This document shows positions 27,385 to 36,108 of a DNA stretch of 64,000 nucleotides, piece by piece. The translations under genes were made by a program, and so were the position numbers. Below the pieces are notes generated by a model. It saw nothing but the letters and a program-made list of their open reading frames with translations, was not told the origin of the DNA and ran no database searches. Within the stretch, counting starts at the first letter, position 1. Each line of letters begins with the position of its first letter. Origin of the DNA: Akkermansiaceae bacterium (GTDB lineage Bacteria > Verrucomicrobiota > Verrucomicrobiia > Verrucomicrobiales > Akkermansiaceae); NCBI GenBank assembly GCA_903827375.1, contig CAIKHZ010000229.1, positions 1 through 64,000 of the forward strand, written 5' to 3'.

Positions 27385-28622
27385 GAGCGCTTGGCGTGGG
27401 CGGTGGCAGCCGGCGTGTCATCCTTGAACAACAGGAGAAACAAGGCTAGCAGGGCGACGGTTAACCCGGTGGTGATGGCCCACACGGACGCCCAGTCATA
27501 GGTTTTCACGGAGTTAACGGTGGTGGTGAAGTGATCGATGAGTGCCCCGTTGGCGAAGTTACCGACAAGCAGGCCGAGGCCGAAGGTGACCAGGAAAATG
27601 AACCCCTGGGCTTGCGCCTGAATCTCCTTCGGCGCTTTGCGTGCGATGTAGATCTGCCCACCTACGAAGAAGAATCCGAAGATGACCCCGTGAACGAGAA
27701 TGCCGATGAAATATAGCCAACCAATCTGATAGACCCCTCCCAGATAGAACGCAACATATCGCATGACCATCGCCAGCAACCCGGCAGCCATCGCCCATTT
27801 GACCCCCATCTTGGTTAGGGCAACAGTCACCATGAGCATGAGGAACATTTCGGCGAATTGTCCCCAGTTCATGGTGATGGTGATGTACTTGAACCCTTGT
27901 GCCTCGAGAAACACCGAGCAGTAAGACCAGTAGATCGTGAAGGGAATCATCGCTAGAAACGATATAAGAATGAACACCGCGAAGTTGCGGTCCTTCATCA
28001 GCGAGAGCGCCCGCAGCCCCAGCGCATCCATCACCGACATCGGCTGGCCTTTGGCCGGCGGTTCCGTGTTGGGAAGCGTCAGCGCCAGAAGCGCGCTCAC
28101 CACGCTCACCGCCGCACCACAAAACAGCGGCGTTGCTGTGCCATCAAATGCCGGCACTTTGAGCCACTTGATAGCCACCAGGCTGAAGGCCCCCGATGCC
28201 CACCAACCGATCGACCCGAAAACCCTGATCTGCGGGAATTTGTCAGCCGGGGAATGCGACATGGCGATCGCCCCGGTCAAGCCCCACGTCGGCATGTAGC
28301 AAAGCATGAATGCCAGCAGACAGGCAAAAACCGTCACCGGCTGGCTTTGTAGGCCGGCCACCGCGAGGAACACCGCCCCTAGCAGGTTGACCACTGCCAG
28401 GACCTTTTGGCTAGGGAAAAACCGGTCGGCGATCATGCCGATGATAGGTGATGCCAGGCACCCGATGGCCATCGAACTGAGGATCAGTGATTTGGATAGG
28501 CCAGCGACGCCGATCTTGTCCAGATAGGCCGCCAATTGCGACCAGAAGACCGCGAAGAGCATGAATTGGAAGAACATCATCAGGCTGAGCCTGATCCGCA
28601 CGGACATTGACATTTCAGACAT
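27381..28622 (-). CDS. MFS transporter, nucleoside:H+ symporter (NupG/XapB)-like
   Basis: FFQFMLFAVFWSQLAAYL, ASPIIGMIADRFFPSQKVLAVVNLLGA; ATGA overlap with the downstream kinase start (27381-27384). Confidence 0.85.
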   Translation of the reverse strand: MSEMSMSVRIRLSLMMFFQFMLFAVFWSQLAAYLDKIGVAGLSKSLILSSMAIGCLASPIIGMIADRFFPSQKVLAVVNLLGAVFLAVAGLQSQPVTVFACLLAFMLCYMPTWGLTGAIAMSHSPADKFPQIRVFGSIGWWASGAFSLVAIKWLKVPAFDGTATPLFCGAAVSVVSALLALTLPNTEPPAKGQPMSVMDALGLRALSLMKDRNFAVFILISFLAMIPFTIYWSYCSVFLEAQGFKYITITMNWGQFAEMFLMLMVTVALTKMGVKWAMAAGLLAMVMRYVAFYLGGVYQIGWLYFIGILVHGVIFGFFFVGGQIYIARKAPKEIQAQAQGFIFLVTFGLGLLVGNFANGALIDHFTTTVNSVKTYDWASVWAITTGLTVALLALFLLLFKDDTPAATAHAKRS

Positions 28623-28690
28623 GCTTGGTTTGCTGGGTTGGTGTGTTAGATCAGTTTGGGTAGAGCGTCCGCTTGCCATCGCCAGTGTGG

Positions 28691-29449
28691 CTAATGCATC
28701 ATCACGCCACCGCTGGCATCGATGGTGGCCCCGGTGATGTAGGAGGCGGCTTCAGACGCGAGAAAGATAACGATGTTGGCGATTTCCTCGGGCTCGGCGA
28801 TGCGTTTGAGGGGGATACGCGATAGATAGAAGTCGAGCTTGGCCTCAAGTTTTTTGATGACCATTTCGGTTTTGACCATGCCAGGGGCCACAGCATTGAC
28901 GTTGATGCCCTCCGGTCCTAACTCTCTAGCAAGGGCACGGGTCATGGATAGCAGTGCGCCTTTGCTGCTGTCATAGGGCAAATGGCCGGAGGTGGAGCCG
29001 AGGAAGGCGGCCTGGGAGACGATGTTGATGATTTTCCCGCGGGTTTGCTGCTGCCGCCATGAGGACGCCAGTTCGCGGCAGGCGAGGAACGCGCCGGTGA
29101 CGTTGACGTCTAGCGTGTGTTGCCAAACATCCCAGGAATAGCTCTCCATGGGGCCGCTGGGGCAGACAGCGGCATTGTTGACAAGGATGTCGATAGGACC
29201 GAGATCGGCGGCGACCCGCTCTAGCAAGTTAAGCACAGATGTCTCCTCGCCAAGGTTCGCGCTCACGGCCACTGCCTCTACACCGAGGCCACGCAGTTGG
29301 GCGACAAGCTCGGCCGCGGCTTCCGAGTTGCTATGATAGTTGAAGCCGACGCGCACGCCCTCGGCGGCGAATGCACGGCAGATGGCGGCACCGATGCCGC
29401 GCGAGCCACCGGTTACCAGGGCGACTTTGCCTTGAAGGTTGAGGTTCAT
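28691..29449 (-). CDS. SDR family oxidoreductase (FabG-like)
   Basis: ALVTGGSRGIGAAICRAFA, LVNNAAVCP, YDSSKGALLSMTRALA, NAVAPG, GATIDASGG. Confidence 0.95.
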   Translation of the reverse strand: MNLNLQGKVALVTGGSRGIGAAICRAFAAEGVRVGFNYHSNSEAAAELVAQLRGLGVEAVAVSANLGEETSVLNLLERVAADLGPIDILVNNAAVCPSGPMESYSWDVWQHTLDVNVTGAFLACRELASSWRQQQTRGKIINIVSQAAFLGSTSGHLPYDSSKGALLSMTRALARELGPEGINVNAVAPGMVKTEMVIKKLEAKLDFYLSRIPLKRIAEPEEIANIVIFLASEAASYITGATIDASGGVMMH

Positions 29450-29620
29450 GGTTATAGATCAATGGACATGAGCCGGATGCCCATGGTTAGATTAGGGGTC
29501 ACCCGGCCACAACGTCAAAAAAGTTACCGGTCGCATACGCCATCCCGGAAACTCAGCGGAGTGTGCAGATGCCCGGTCTAGCCAGCAAGCCCGAATGTGA
29601 AAAATCTTCGGTTAGCTCAC

Positions 29621-30535
29621 TCATCCGAAGAATGGTGCCAGCACCTTGCCGGCAACTTTCACGGCTTTTTTGCGTCCTTCGAGTGTGCTGCCAAAGCTGC
29701 TGTCTTCGACTTCGATGCATAGCGGGCCGTCGTAGCCGATGTTATAGAGCGCGGCCATGTAGCGTGCCCAGTCGATGTCACCGAAGCCGGGGATGCGCGG
29801 TTGGTGCCATTCCAACGGATAGGCGAAAATGCCCACATCGTTGATTCGCTCGCTGCAGATGCGCACGTCCTTTGCGTGCAGGTGAAACAGCTTGTCCTTG
29901 AACTCGAGGAGTGGCGAGATGGGATCCATCTGCTGAAGGATGAAGTGGGACGGGTCGTAGTTCAGACCGAAGTTCTTGCTCGGGATGTCGCCGAAGGCCC
30001 GCCGCCAAATGACCGGAGTGGTCAAGAGGTTTTTGCCGCCAGGCCATTCGTCGCGGGTGAAGGACATGGGGCAATTCTCGATGCCGATCCTGATGTCATG
30101 GTCCTCGGCAAATGTGATGATCGGCCGCCACGTCTTGAGGAAGCGTGGCCAATTCTCATCCACCGTTTTGGATGGGTCGCGCCCGACGAAGGTGTTGACG
30201 TTCTTCAGCCCGAGCTTATGCGCGGCGACGATGACCTGCTTGAGGTGGTCCACCTGGCGTTTGGCGGCGGCGAGGTCGGGATCGAGCGGGTTCGGGTAGT
30301 AGCCCAAGCCGCTGATGCTAACACCATGCCGGGCGCAGAGGTCGTTGACGTCATCGGCTTGGTCCGAGGTGAAACCGCCGACGTTGATGTGTGTGACTCC
30401 GGCGAACTTGCGCTCGGCCTTGCCCACGGGCCAGCACATGACTTCGATACAGGCGAAGCCTTCGCCGGCGGCGAATTCAAGGACTTGGTTGAGGTTGAGA
30501 TCGGGGAGGATGGCGGTGACGAATCCTAGTTTCAT
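29621..30535 (-). CDS. sugar phosphate isomerase/epimerase (xylose isomerase-like TIM barrel)
   Basis: [78 protein letters not shown]. Confidence 0.92.
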   Translation of the reverse strand: MKLGFVTAILPDLNLNQVLEFAAGEGFACIEVMCWPVGKAERKFAGVTHINVGGFTSDQADDVNDLCARHGVSISGLGYYPNPLDPDLAAAKRQVDHLKQVIVAAHKLGLKNVNTFVGRDPSKTVDENWPRFLKTWRPIITFAEDHDIRIGIENCPMSFTRDEWPGGKNLLTTPVIWRRAFGDIPSKNFGLNYDPSHFILQQMDPISPLLEFKDKLFHLHAKDVRICSERINDVGIFAYPLEWHQPRIPGFGDIDWARYMAALYNIGYDGPLCIEVEDSSFGSTLEGRKKAVKVAGKVLAPFFG

Positions 30536-30913
30536 AGTTGTTTTTCAATTGGGTTGGTAGGAAAACCTCGGAAGCTGACGAATCCTAAATCGTTGTCTTC
30601 GGGTTGGCGGGCTTTGCTGCTAGAACCGGCACGATGCCTCCGGTGAACATGAAAAAAACCGCTGTCAGCTGCTTCATGGCCAGAGGATGACTTGCAAACG
30701 ACCGGGTATCAAGGATTCCCGCATGAAGTTGTCGGCGGGGGAAATAGCGCATGAGTTGTGGAGCTGCGGAGTGTGTCCTCTCTTGGCTCCTCAATCCGGG
30801 CGGATCATTTCAAACCGCCCACCGGTCTTGCAATACCAGGGTTACGAGGTCCGGATCTCAGTTGCTGCGCTGAGAATTCTGCTCAATGCGGTGGACGGCA
30901 AGGGCTGGCCTCG

Positions 30914-32146
30914 CTAGCAGGATTTCTCGCGTGGTCCCAGCCCGGGCAAACTTCTCAGCGCGGGGAATTTTACCGCCCAAATGCTCACCACCACCAGCAC
31001 CGCCACTCCGCCAAGCACCACCGAACCCACTGGCCCCAGCAGGCCGGCGCTGAGGCCGGATTCGACTTCGCCGAGCTCGTTGGACGAGCCTATGAATAGG
31101 AAATTGACCGCCTGTACCCGTCCCCGCAGGGTTTCCGGGGTGCGCACCTGCACCAGCGTCTGGCGCACCAGCACGCTGACCTGGTCGAGCATACCTGCGA
31201 CCACCAACGCCAGCAGTGACAAGTAGAGGTTACTCGATGCGGCGAAGCACAGCATGCAAACGCCGAATCCGCCCACACAGGCTAGCATGATTTTGCCGGG
31301 CTTCTGCATCGGCGGGCGGTGGGCCATAAAAAAGCTCATCACCAGAGCACCCGCAAACATGGCCGCCCGCAGGAATCCGAGCCCCAGCGGCCCGCAATGC
31401 AGCACGTCCTTTTGGAACATCGGCAAAATCCCCTCAACCCCGCCGAAAAGCACCGCCACAAAATCCACCGACAAGGCACCGAAGATCGCCTTGTCGTTCC
31501 ACACAAATGAAAATCCTCCGAGCACCTTGTCCTTCAGGGACTCGACCAGCGGCTCCGGCGGGTGGCGAAGCAGCACCAATCTCGGCAGCAACGCCAGATA
31601 TAGCACGGCCCCTGCCCCCACAAAAATGAGAGCCCCGGCCACCCCGAAATGGTGCAGCAAGAGGCCGCCCAAGATCGGTCCCACAATGGCGGCTGCCTGG
31701 TAATTTGCACTGTTCCAGCTCACCGCCCGGGGCATCTCCCCGGGCTCAATTAACAGCGGGTAAAGCGATACCGCCGACGGCGTGTAAAATGCCCGGCTCG
31801 TCGCCGCCAAAAACAACAGCGGGTACCACGGCCACTGCGGGCCATCACTCAAAACCAAGGCAAGCAACCCGGCGCTGGCCGCAAAATGCAGGCACAGCGT
31901 CAAGCTAAGGACCTTGCGGCGGTCAAAATGGTCAGCCGCCCAACCGGCTAGCAGACTGAATAGGAAAATGGGCAGGTAGCTCATCAATCCGACGAGCAGC
32001 AGACACCACGCCGAGTGGGTCAGGTCGTAAAGATGGTAGCCTGCGGTGATGGCCAGCACTTGGTTGGCAAGGGTGACGGCCTGGGCACCAGCCAGAAATC
32101 GGCGGAACGCAGGACGCCGCAGCGGCGCGTAGGAGTCAGTGGGCAT
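30914..32146 (-). CDS. MFS transporter (MFS_3/EntS-like)
   Basis: SYLPIFLFSLLAGWAADHFDRRKVLSLTL, ATSRAFYTPSAVSLYPLLIEPGEMPRAVSWNSANYQAAAIVGPILGGLL. Confidence 0.88.
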   Translation of the reverse strand: MPTDSYAPLRRPAFRRFLAGAQAVTLANQVLAITAGYHLYDLTHSAWCLLLVGLMSYLPIFLFSLLAGWAADHFDRRKVLSLTLCLHFAASAGLLALVLSDGPQWPWYPLLFLAATSRAFYTPSAVSLYPLLIEPGEMPRAVSWNSANYQAAAIVGPILGGLLLHHFGVAGALIFVGAGAVLYLALLPRLVLLRHPPEPLVESLKDKVLGGFSFVWNDKAIFGALSVDFVAVLFGGVEGILPMFQKDVLHCGPLGLGFLRAAMFAGALVMSFFMAHRPPMQKPGKIMLACVGGFGVCMLCFAASSNLYLSLLALVVAGMLDQVSVLVRQTLVQVRTPETLRGRVQAVNFLFIGSSNELGEVESGLSAGLLGPVGSVVLGGVAVLVVVSIWAVKFPALRSLPGLGPREKSC

Positions 32147-32430
32147 GTCGATTGGTGGATGTCTGTCGCTAAGTCACCTCGCTTATCAAGTGCAAAAAAA
32201 CTGGCTGGGCTCGCTTTCATCACTGGAAAAATATCGGGTCGTGTTTGCCAGCGTCCTGCTGGTAACCGCCCCATCAAACCACAGGTCCGCAATTTCGCCA
32301 CTCCCAATCCACCACAATCGTGCCTGTGAGAAAGGACGGGCATACAGCCCAATACGGTTCAATGAGTCAGAGCGGAAGCCAGGCAGGAAGAAGGCGGCCA
32401 GCTTGCTGGCGAGTGTCACAGCCTCAAGGA

Positions 32431-32452
32431 GTGTGGGCGTCCCCGCCCACAC
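32431..32452. repeat. perfect 9-bp palindrome with 4-nt loop (REP-like or bidirectional hairpin)
   Basis: GTGTGGGCG-TCCC-CGCCCACAC. Confidence 0.7.
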
Positions 32453-32545
32453 TTGCCCATGAGATGTGCAAGAAATCCGCCCTGATCGGGTCAGATTCCT
32501 CTCCAAATATTCTTGTGAGGCTGCGCCTCAGGCCCAGGATGCAAG

Positions 32546-33820
32546 CTATTTGAGCGCATCGCGGCACCAGGCAAGGGCCATCAACGCGTAGCCAGTGCCG
32601 TAGGGGCGGTGATAGTTGTAGAGGGGATAGTCCCACCACGAGCCATCCTTTTCCTGATGGGAGAGGATGATGGCGGCGAGACGCTTGGCATAGGCGGCGT
32701 GGCTGGCTTTGGGAAGCAGGCGCGCCGCCTCGGTGAAATAATAGATGCCGTAATAGTAGAAATACCCGGCGATGCGGAAGGGTGCCTCATGCGGCACCGG
32801 GCGCTTTCGGCCATTGCTCAAGAACCCCTCGCGGGCCAAAAATCGGTCCGCCCAAACAGTCAGCACCTGGTCATTCACCGCGACGTCACCAAAAACGCGC
32901 AGGCAGGCGTTGCAGGCTTGCGAACGGCCGAGCGAACCGGCAGGCCGGTTGATATCGAGGCGAGGGCGGTAGCGGTGCTGAAACGAATAGGTGTAGGAAA
33001 AATCCGGGGTTCGCTGATAGTTGATAGAGGCGAGTGAGTGCTTCACAATCTTTGCATCAAGGGTCAGACCCATGATGGAGCGGGCCTCGGCCATGGCTAA
33101 CAGCACGGTGGCAGTGGTGAAGGACGTCGGCAGTCCGGAAGGTTTCTGAGTGGTGAGTCCATCAAATATATCCAGGTAACCCCAACCACCGTTGACGTCC
33201 TCGTAGCGGTTGACGAGATCCACTTGCTGCTGGCCCAGACGTGCCCAGACGGCTTTTTTTGCTGGATCTGATTCGCGTTGATAGAGGCGGGTGATGGCAC
33301 GCAGGCCATAGGCGTGGCCCCAACAATTGTAGGTGCAATCCTGGCTGGTGCGGCGCAGGTTGGGCAGCTCGGCAGCGGTCCAAGCGGCGGCTCGTGTGAT
33401 GGCGGCGGCGACTTCCGGGCGAGGGTCGGCGGCATCGATGAGGCCGGCCAAGGCGAGGCCGGAGGCCCCGGCGCGGAACGCCTGATGGCCCCCGGGCAGC
33501 GGTGCGAAGATGTTCAGATCCTTGGTCTGGGTGGCGTCGCCCCACGACCCGTTCTTGTGTTGATCAGCTAACAAAAAATCGACACCTCGGCGGATTGCGG
33601 CGTCCAGCGACTCACGGGTGAGTTCCGGCAGCGAGGCGGAGGCGTTTGGAGGAGGGGATGGTGCTGATTGATCAGGTTCAGCCGCACTGGCGAAGCCGAG
33701 GAGCAGACCCAAGGAGCACGACAGCAAGACGCAAGACGCAAGATGAAGACGCAGGCGGGAATCGGGTGAGGTCGGAAGTGATAAATGACCGACAGGAAGA
33801 TTGAAGAAATTGTTGAGCAT
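32546..33820 (-). CDS. secreted prenyltransferase/squalene-oxidase-repeat (alpha-toroid) protein
   Basis: Repeated G-S/G-W motifs: QHKNGSWGD, VNGGWGYLD, EKDGSWWDYP; signal peptide; no DxDD seen in the translation. Confidence 0.7.
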   Translation of the reverse strand: MLNNFFNLPVGHLSLPTSPDSRLRLHLASCVLLSCSLGLLLGFASAAEPDQSAPSPPPNASASLPELTRESLDAAIRRGVDFLLADQHKNGSWGDATQTKDLNIFAPLPGGHQAFRAGASGLALAGLIDAADPRPEVAAAITRAAAWTAAELPNLRRTSQDCTYNCWGHAYGLRAITRLYQRESDPAKKAVWARLGQQQVDLVNRYEDVNGGWGYLDIFDGLTTQKPSGLPTSFTTATVLLAMAEARSIMGLTLDAKIVKHSLASINYQRTPDFSYTYSFQHRYRPRLDINRPAGSLGRSQACNACLRVFGDVAVNDQVLTVWADRFLAREGFLSNGRKRPVPHEAPFRIAGYFYYYGIYYFTEAARLLPKASHAAYAKRLAAIILSHQEKDGSWWDYPLYNYHRPYGTGYALMALAWCRDALK

Positions 33821-33857
33821 ATTCTTATCTTGCGTCTTGAAGTCTTATATCTAACAT

Positions 33858-35255
33858 CTATGGAGTTAGGATGACCTGACCGGCTTCCAGGCCGCTGAGG
33901 ATTTCGCAAGTGCCTTTAGCAGAGCGGCCGCGTTTGACCTGGCGGTGCTCGGTTTTGCCATCGGCCAGTTTGACTTCTGCAGTCCAGCCAGCGGGGGTGA
34001 AGGTAAGGGCCTTGGCGGGCACGGCGATGGCCGCGGCCTTTTCATAGGTGATGAGGGACACTTCGGCAGTGCTGCCGGGTACGATGGAAATGCCGGCGGG
34101 CCAGCTGACCTCGAAGCTGGCCCGATAATGACCATCGGGTTCCGGGGTTTCGGCGATTTTACTAAGTTTGATCGGTATTTCGAGGTCTTCACGGCCGGCG
34201 AGGGTGGCGCGGCCCTTGGCATCGGGTGTTAGGGATCGGGCGATGGATTCATCGACGAAGGCGCTGAGGCCGAGTTTGGCGGTGGATGGGATAAACGTGG
34301 CGAAGGAGCGTTTGAGGGGAGCCTTGCCGCCGATGGTTAGGGTTTTGAGCAATTCGCCGCTGCTCCAGCGGCCATCTTCGATGCAGCCGTGATAGAACCA
34401 ACCGGCGGCTGGAGCCTTGAACTCAAAGAGTTTGCGGTCGGCTTGCAGTCTGGCGAAAGCTTCCTTCTCACGGGCCAAGGCGGTGGCAGAGGCTTCCAGC
34501 TGGATGGTTTGGAGTTTGAGATGACGGGGCTGATCGGCTTCGGCTTTGGCCAGGGCCAGGGCGGTGTCGCGTTCGCTGGCTGCAAGGGTTTCCGCCTCGC
34601 GGGGCAGCGTCACCTTGATCGAGCGCTCATGGTCGAGTTGTTCCATGCGCAGGCCGAATTCGGCATGGGCCACTGCGTCGCGCTGACGGGTGAGGATAAT
34701 TTCCTCGGTTTCCTCGACGAGGTCGTCGGCTGCGTACATTTTTGTAAGTTGGCGGAGTTCCTCCTGTTGGTTTTCGAGGGTTTCCTTGGCGCGTTTGAGG
34801 GTATGGGCGGCATGTTCCTCGGTGGCCTTGCGGCGGGTGGTGGTGAAGTACTGGTTTTCCTCCTTGGCATTGCGGGCGGCGCGGCGCAGGGCGTCGAGCT
34901 TGAGTTGCTGAACTTCCGTTAGTTTGGCAAAATCTGCTGCGGCTTGGGCGTGTGAGATTTCGCTGGCCACCAGTGAGTGGCCGGCATCGCTGAGTTTTTT
35001 ATCGATGTCTTCGGCATCAAACGCGACGAGCCTGTCGCCCGCAGCCACCTTGCTGCCATGGGCGGCGAGATGGATGAATTCGAAGTCAGCCCAAGCCTTT
35101 GGCTCAAGGCGGATGCGGGTTATTTCGTTAGGAATGGCCGTTGCTCCGAACGTTTGCTCGGTAAAAAAGGGCTTGGGCTGGAGGGTGAGTTCGTCGGCGT
35201 GGGCCGCGCCAGTGAGCCAGAGGGCAACCAAGGGGAGGGGAGTGAAGCGGGTCAT
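33858..35255 (-). CDS. HlyD/RND-type periplasmic adaptor (membrane fusion protein)-like
   Basis: Signal peptide; IHLAAHGSKVAAGDRLVAFD, long central coiled coil, AVPAKALTFTPAGWTAEVKLADGKTEHRQVKRGRSAKGTCEILSGLEAGQVILTP. Confidence 0.75.
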   Translation of the reverse strand: MTRFTPLPLVALWLTGAAHADELTLQPKPFFTEQTFGATAIPNEITRIRLEPKAWADFEFIHLAAHGSKVAAGDRLVAFDAEDIDKKLSDAGHSLVASEISHAQAAADFAKLTEVQQLKLDALRRAARNAKEENQYFTTTRRKATEEHAAHTLKRAKETLENQQEELRQLTKMYAADDLVEETEEIILTRQRDAVAHAEFGLRMEQLDHERSIKVTLPREAETLAASERDTALALAKAEADQPRHLKLQTIQLEASATALAREKEAFARLQADRKLFEFKAPAAGWFYHGCIEDGRWSSGELLKTLTIGGKAPLKRSFATFIPSTAKLGLSAFVDESIARSLTPDAKGRATLAGREDLEIPIKLSKIAETPEPDGHYRASFEVSWPAGISIVPGSTAEVSLITYEKAAAIAVPAKALTFTPAGWTAEVKLADGKTEHRQVKRGRSAKGTCEILSGLEAGQVILTP

Positions 35256-35293
35256 GGGATTGGGTGGGTGGGATGCTCGTTCGTACAGCCAAG

Positions 35294-35971
35294 TCACTCG
35301 AAGGCTTTGCCTTTACGTGCAAGCCAAATCGGCTGCAAGCGGGTCTTTTTCGCGTTAGGTGCCAGTGGAATGAGGTGCTCTGCCACTGCGAAACCCGCGC
35401 GTTGCAGGCGCCGGGTAAGGCTGGGAATCGGCCGGGCTGCAGCGATGGCGAGCAGGCCACCGGCTTGCAGTGCCTCGTAGGCGGCAGCCAACCAGCGGCG
35501 GTCATCGATCCACGGGCGGTTGCGCTCGGTGGTGGGGGATGCATCCAGGTGCAAGGTGATGGCGTGGAGGCTGCCGGCATGGCGGGCCAGACCGGAGGGG
35601 CCTGGATCGGGTTCGATAGTCACGCGTGAATCGGTGTTGAGCGGGCTGGCGGGCAAGTGCGCCCGGTGCCACAGCGGCAAGTCGGCTAGGGGTTCGGCGA
35701 CAAAGAAAGTGGCGCGTTTTTGCGGAAGCGCGGCGGCCACCCCGGCCAGTGTGTGGCCTAGCGCCAGCCCAACCAGAAAAACTTTCGGCTGGCGGGCGGG
35801 GCGGAACGGGGCGCAGGCCAAGCGCGCCAGTTCGGCTTCAGCGCCTTCGGTGGCGGGGCCAGCGATTTGTTGACCTTGCACGATTAGGTAGTGGCGGCCG
35901 TCGTGTTCTTGCAACACGAGTGGGGTGCCGTCGGGGAGGTGGGTTTGTGCGAGGGTGTGCCGTGGTTTCAT
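35294..35971 (-). CDS. spermidine-synthase-like SAM-dependent protein
   Basis: KVFLVGLALGHTLAGVAAALPQKRATFFVAEP, ITLHLDASPTTERNRPWIDDRRWLAAAYEALQAGGLLAIA; Rossmann-like order. Start taken at internal MKPRHTLAQ. Confidence 0.6.
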   Translation of the reverse strand: MKPRHTLAQTHLPDGTPLVLQEHDGRHYLIVQGQQIAGPATEGAEAELARLACAPFRPARQPKVFLVGLALGHTLAGVAAALPQKRATFFVAEPLADLPLWHRAHLPASPLNTDSRVTIEPDPGPSGLARHAGSLHAITLHLDASPTTERNRPWIDDRRWLAAAYEALQAGGLLAIAAARPIPSLTRRLQRAGFAVAEHLIPLAPNAKKTRLQPIWLARKGKAFE

Positions 35972-36108
35972 GAGGAGGATTGGAGTGACTGACGAGGGCT
36001 GCACTGGAATTATCGGAAATATCGTGCCGTGTCCATCCCAGTCCGATACACGGGCCGCTTGGCACCGTGGATAACCCAGCAGCGCAGCCTTCATTTTGAA
36101 TTGCTACG

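Noticed and set aside
30687-30917. 76-aa plus-strand ORF between isomerase-like gene and MFS
   Set aside because: No domain or convincing start; cannot be supported from sequence alone.
32186-32506. 106-aa minus-strand ORF in the spacer
   Set aside because: No start context or domain; overlaps the GTGTGGGCG hairpin; reads like non-coding spacer.
32546-33820. Hopanoid or terpene cyclase
   Set aside because: Repeat motifs fit the toroid fold, but no DxDD motif is present and the protein appears secreted.
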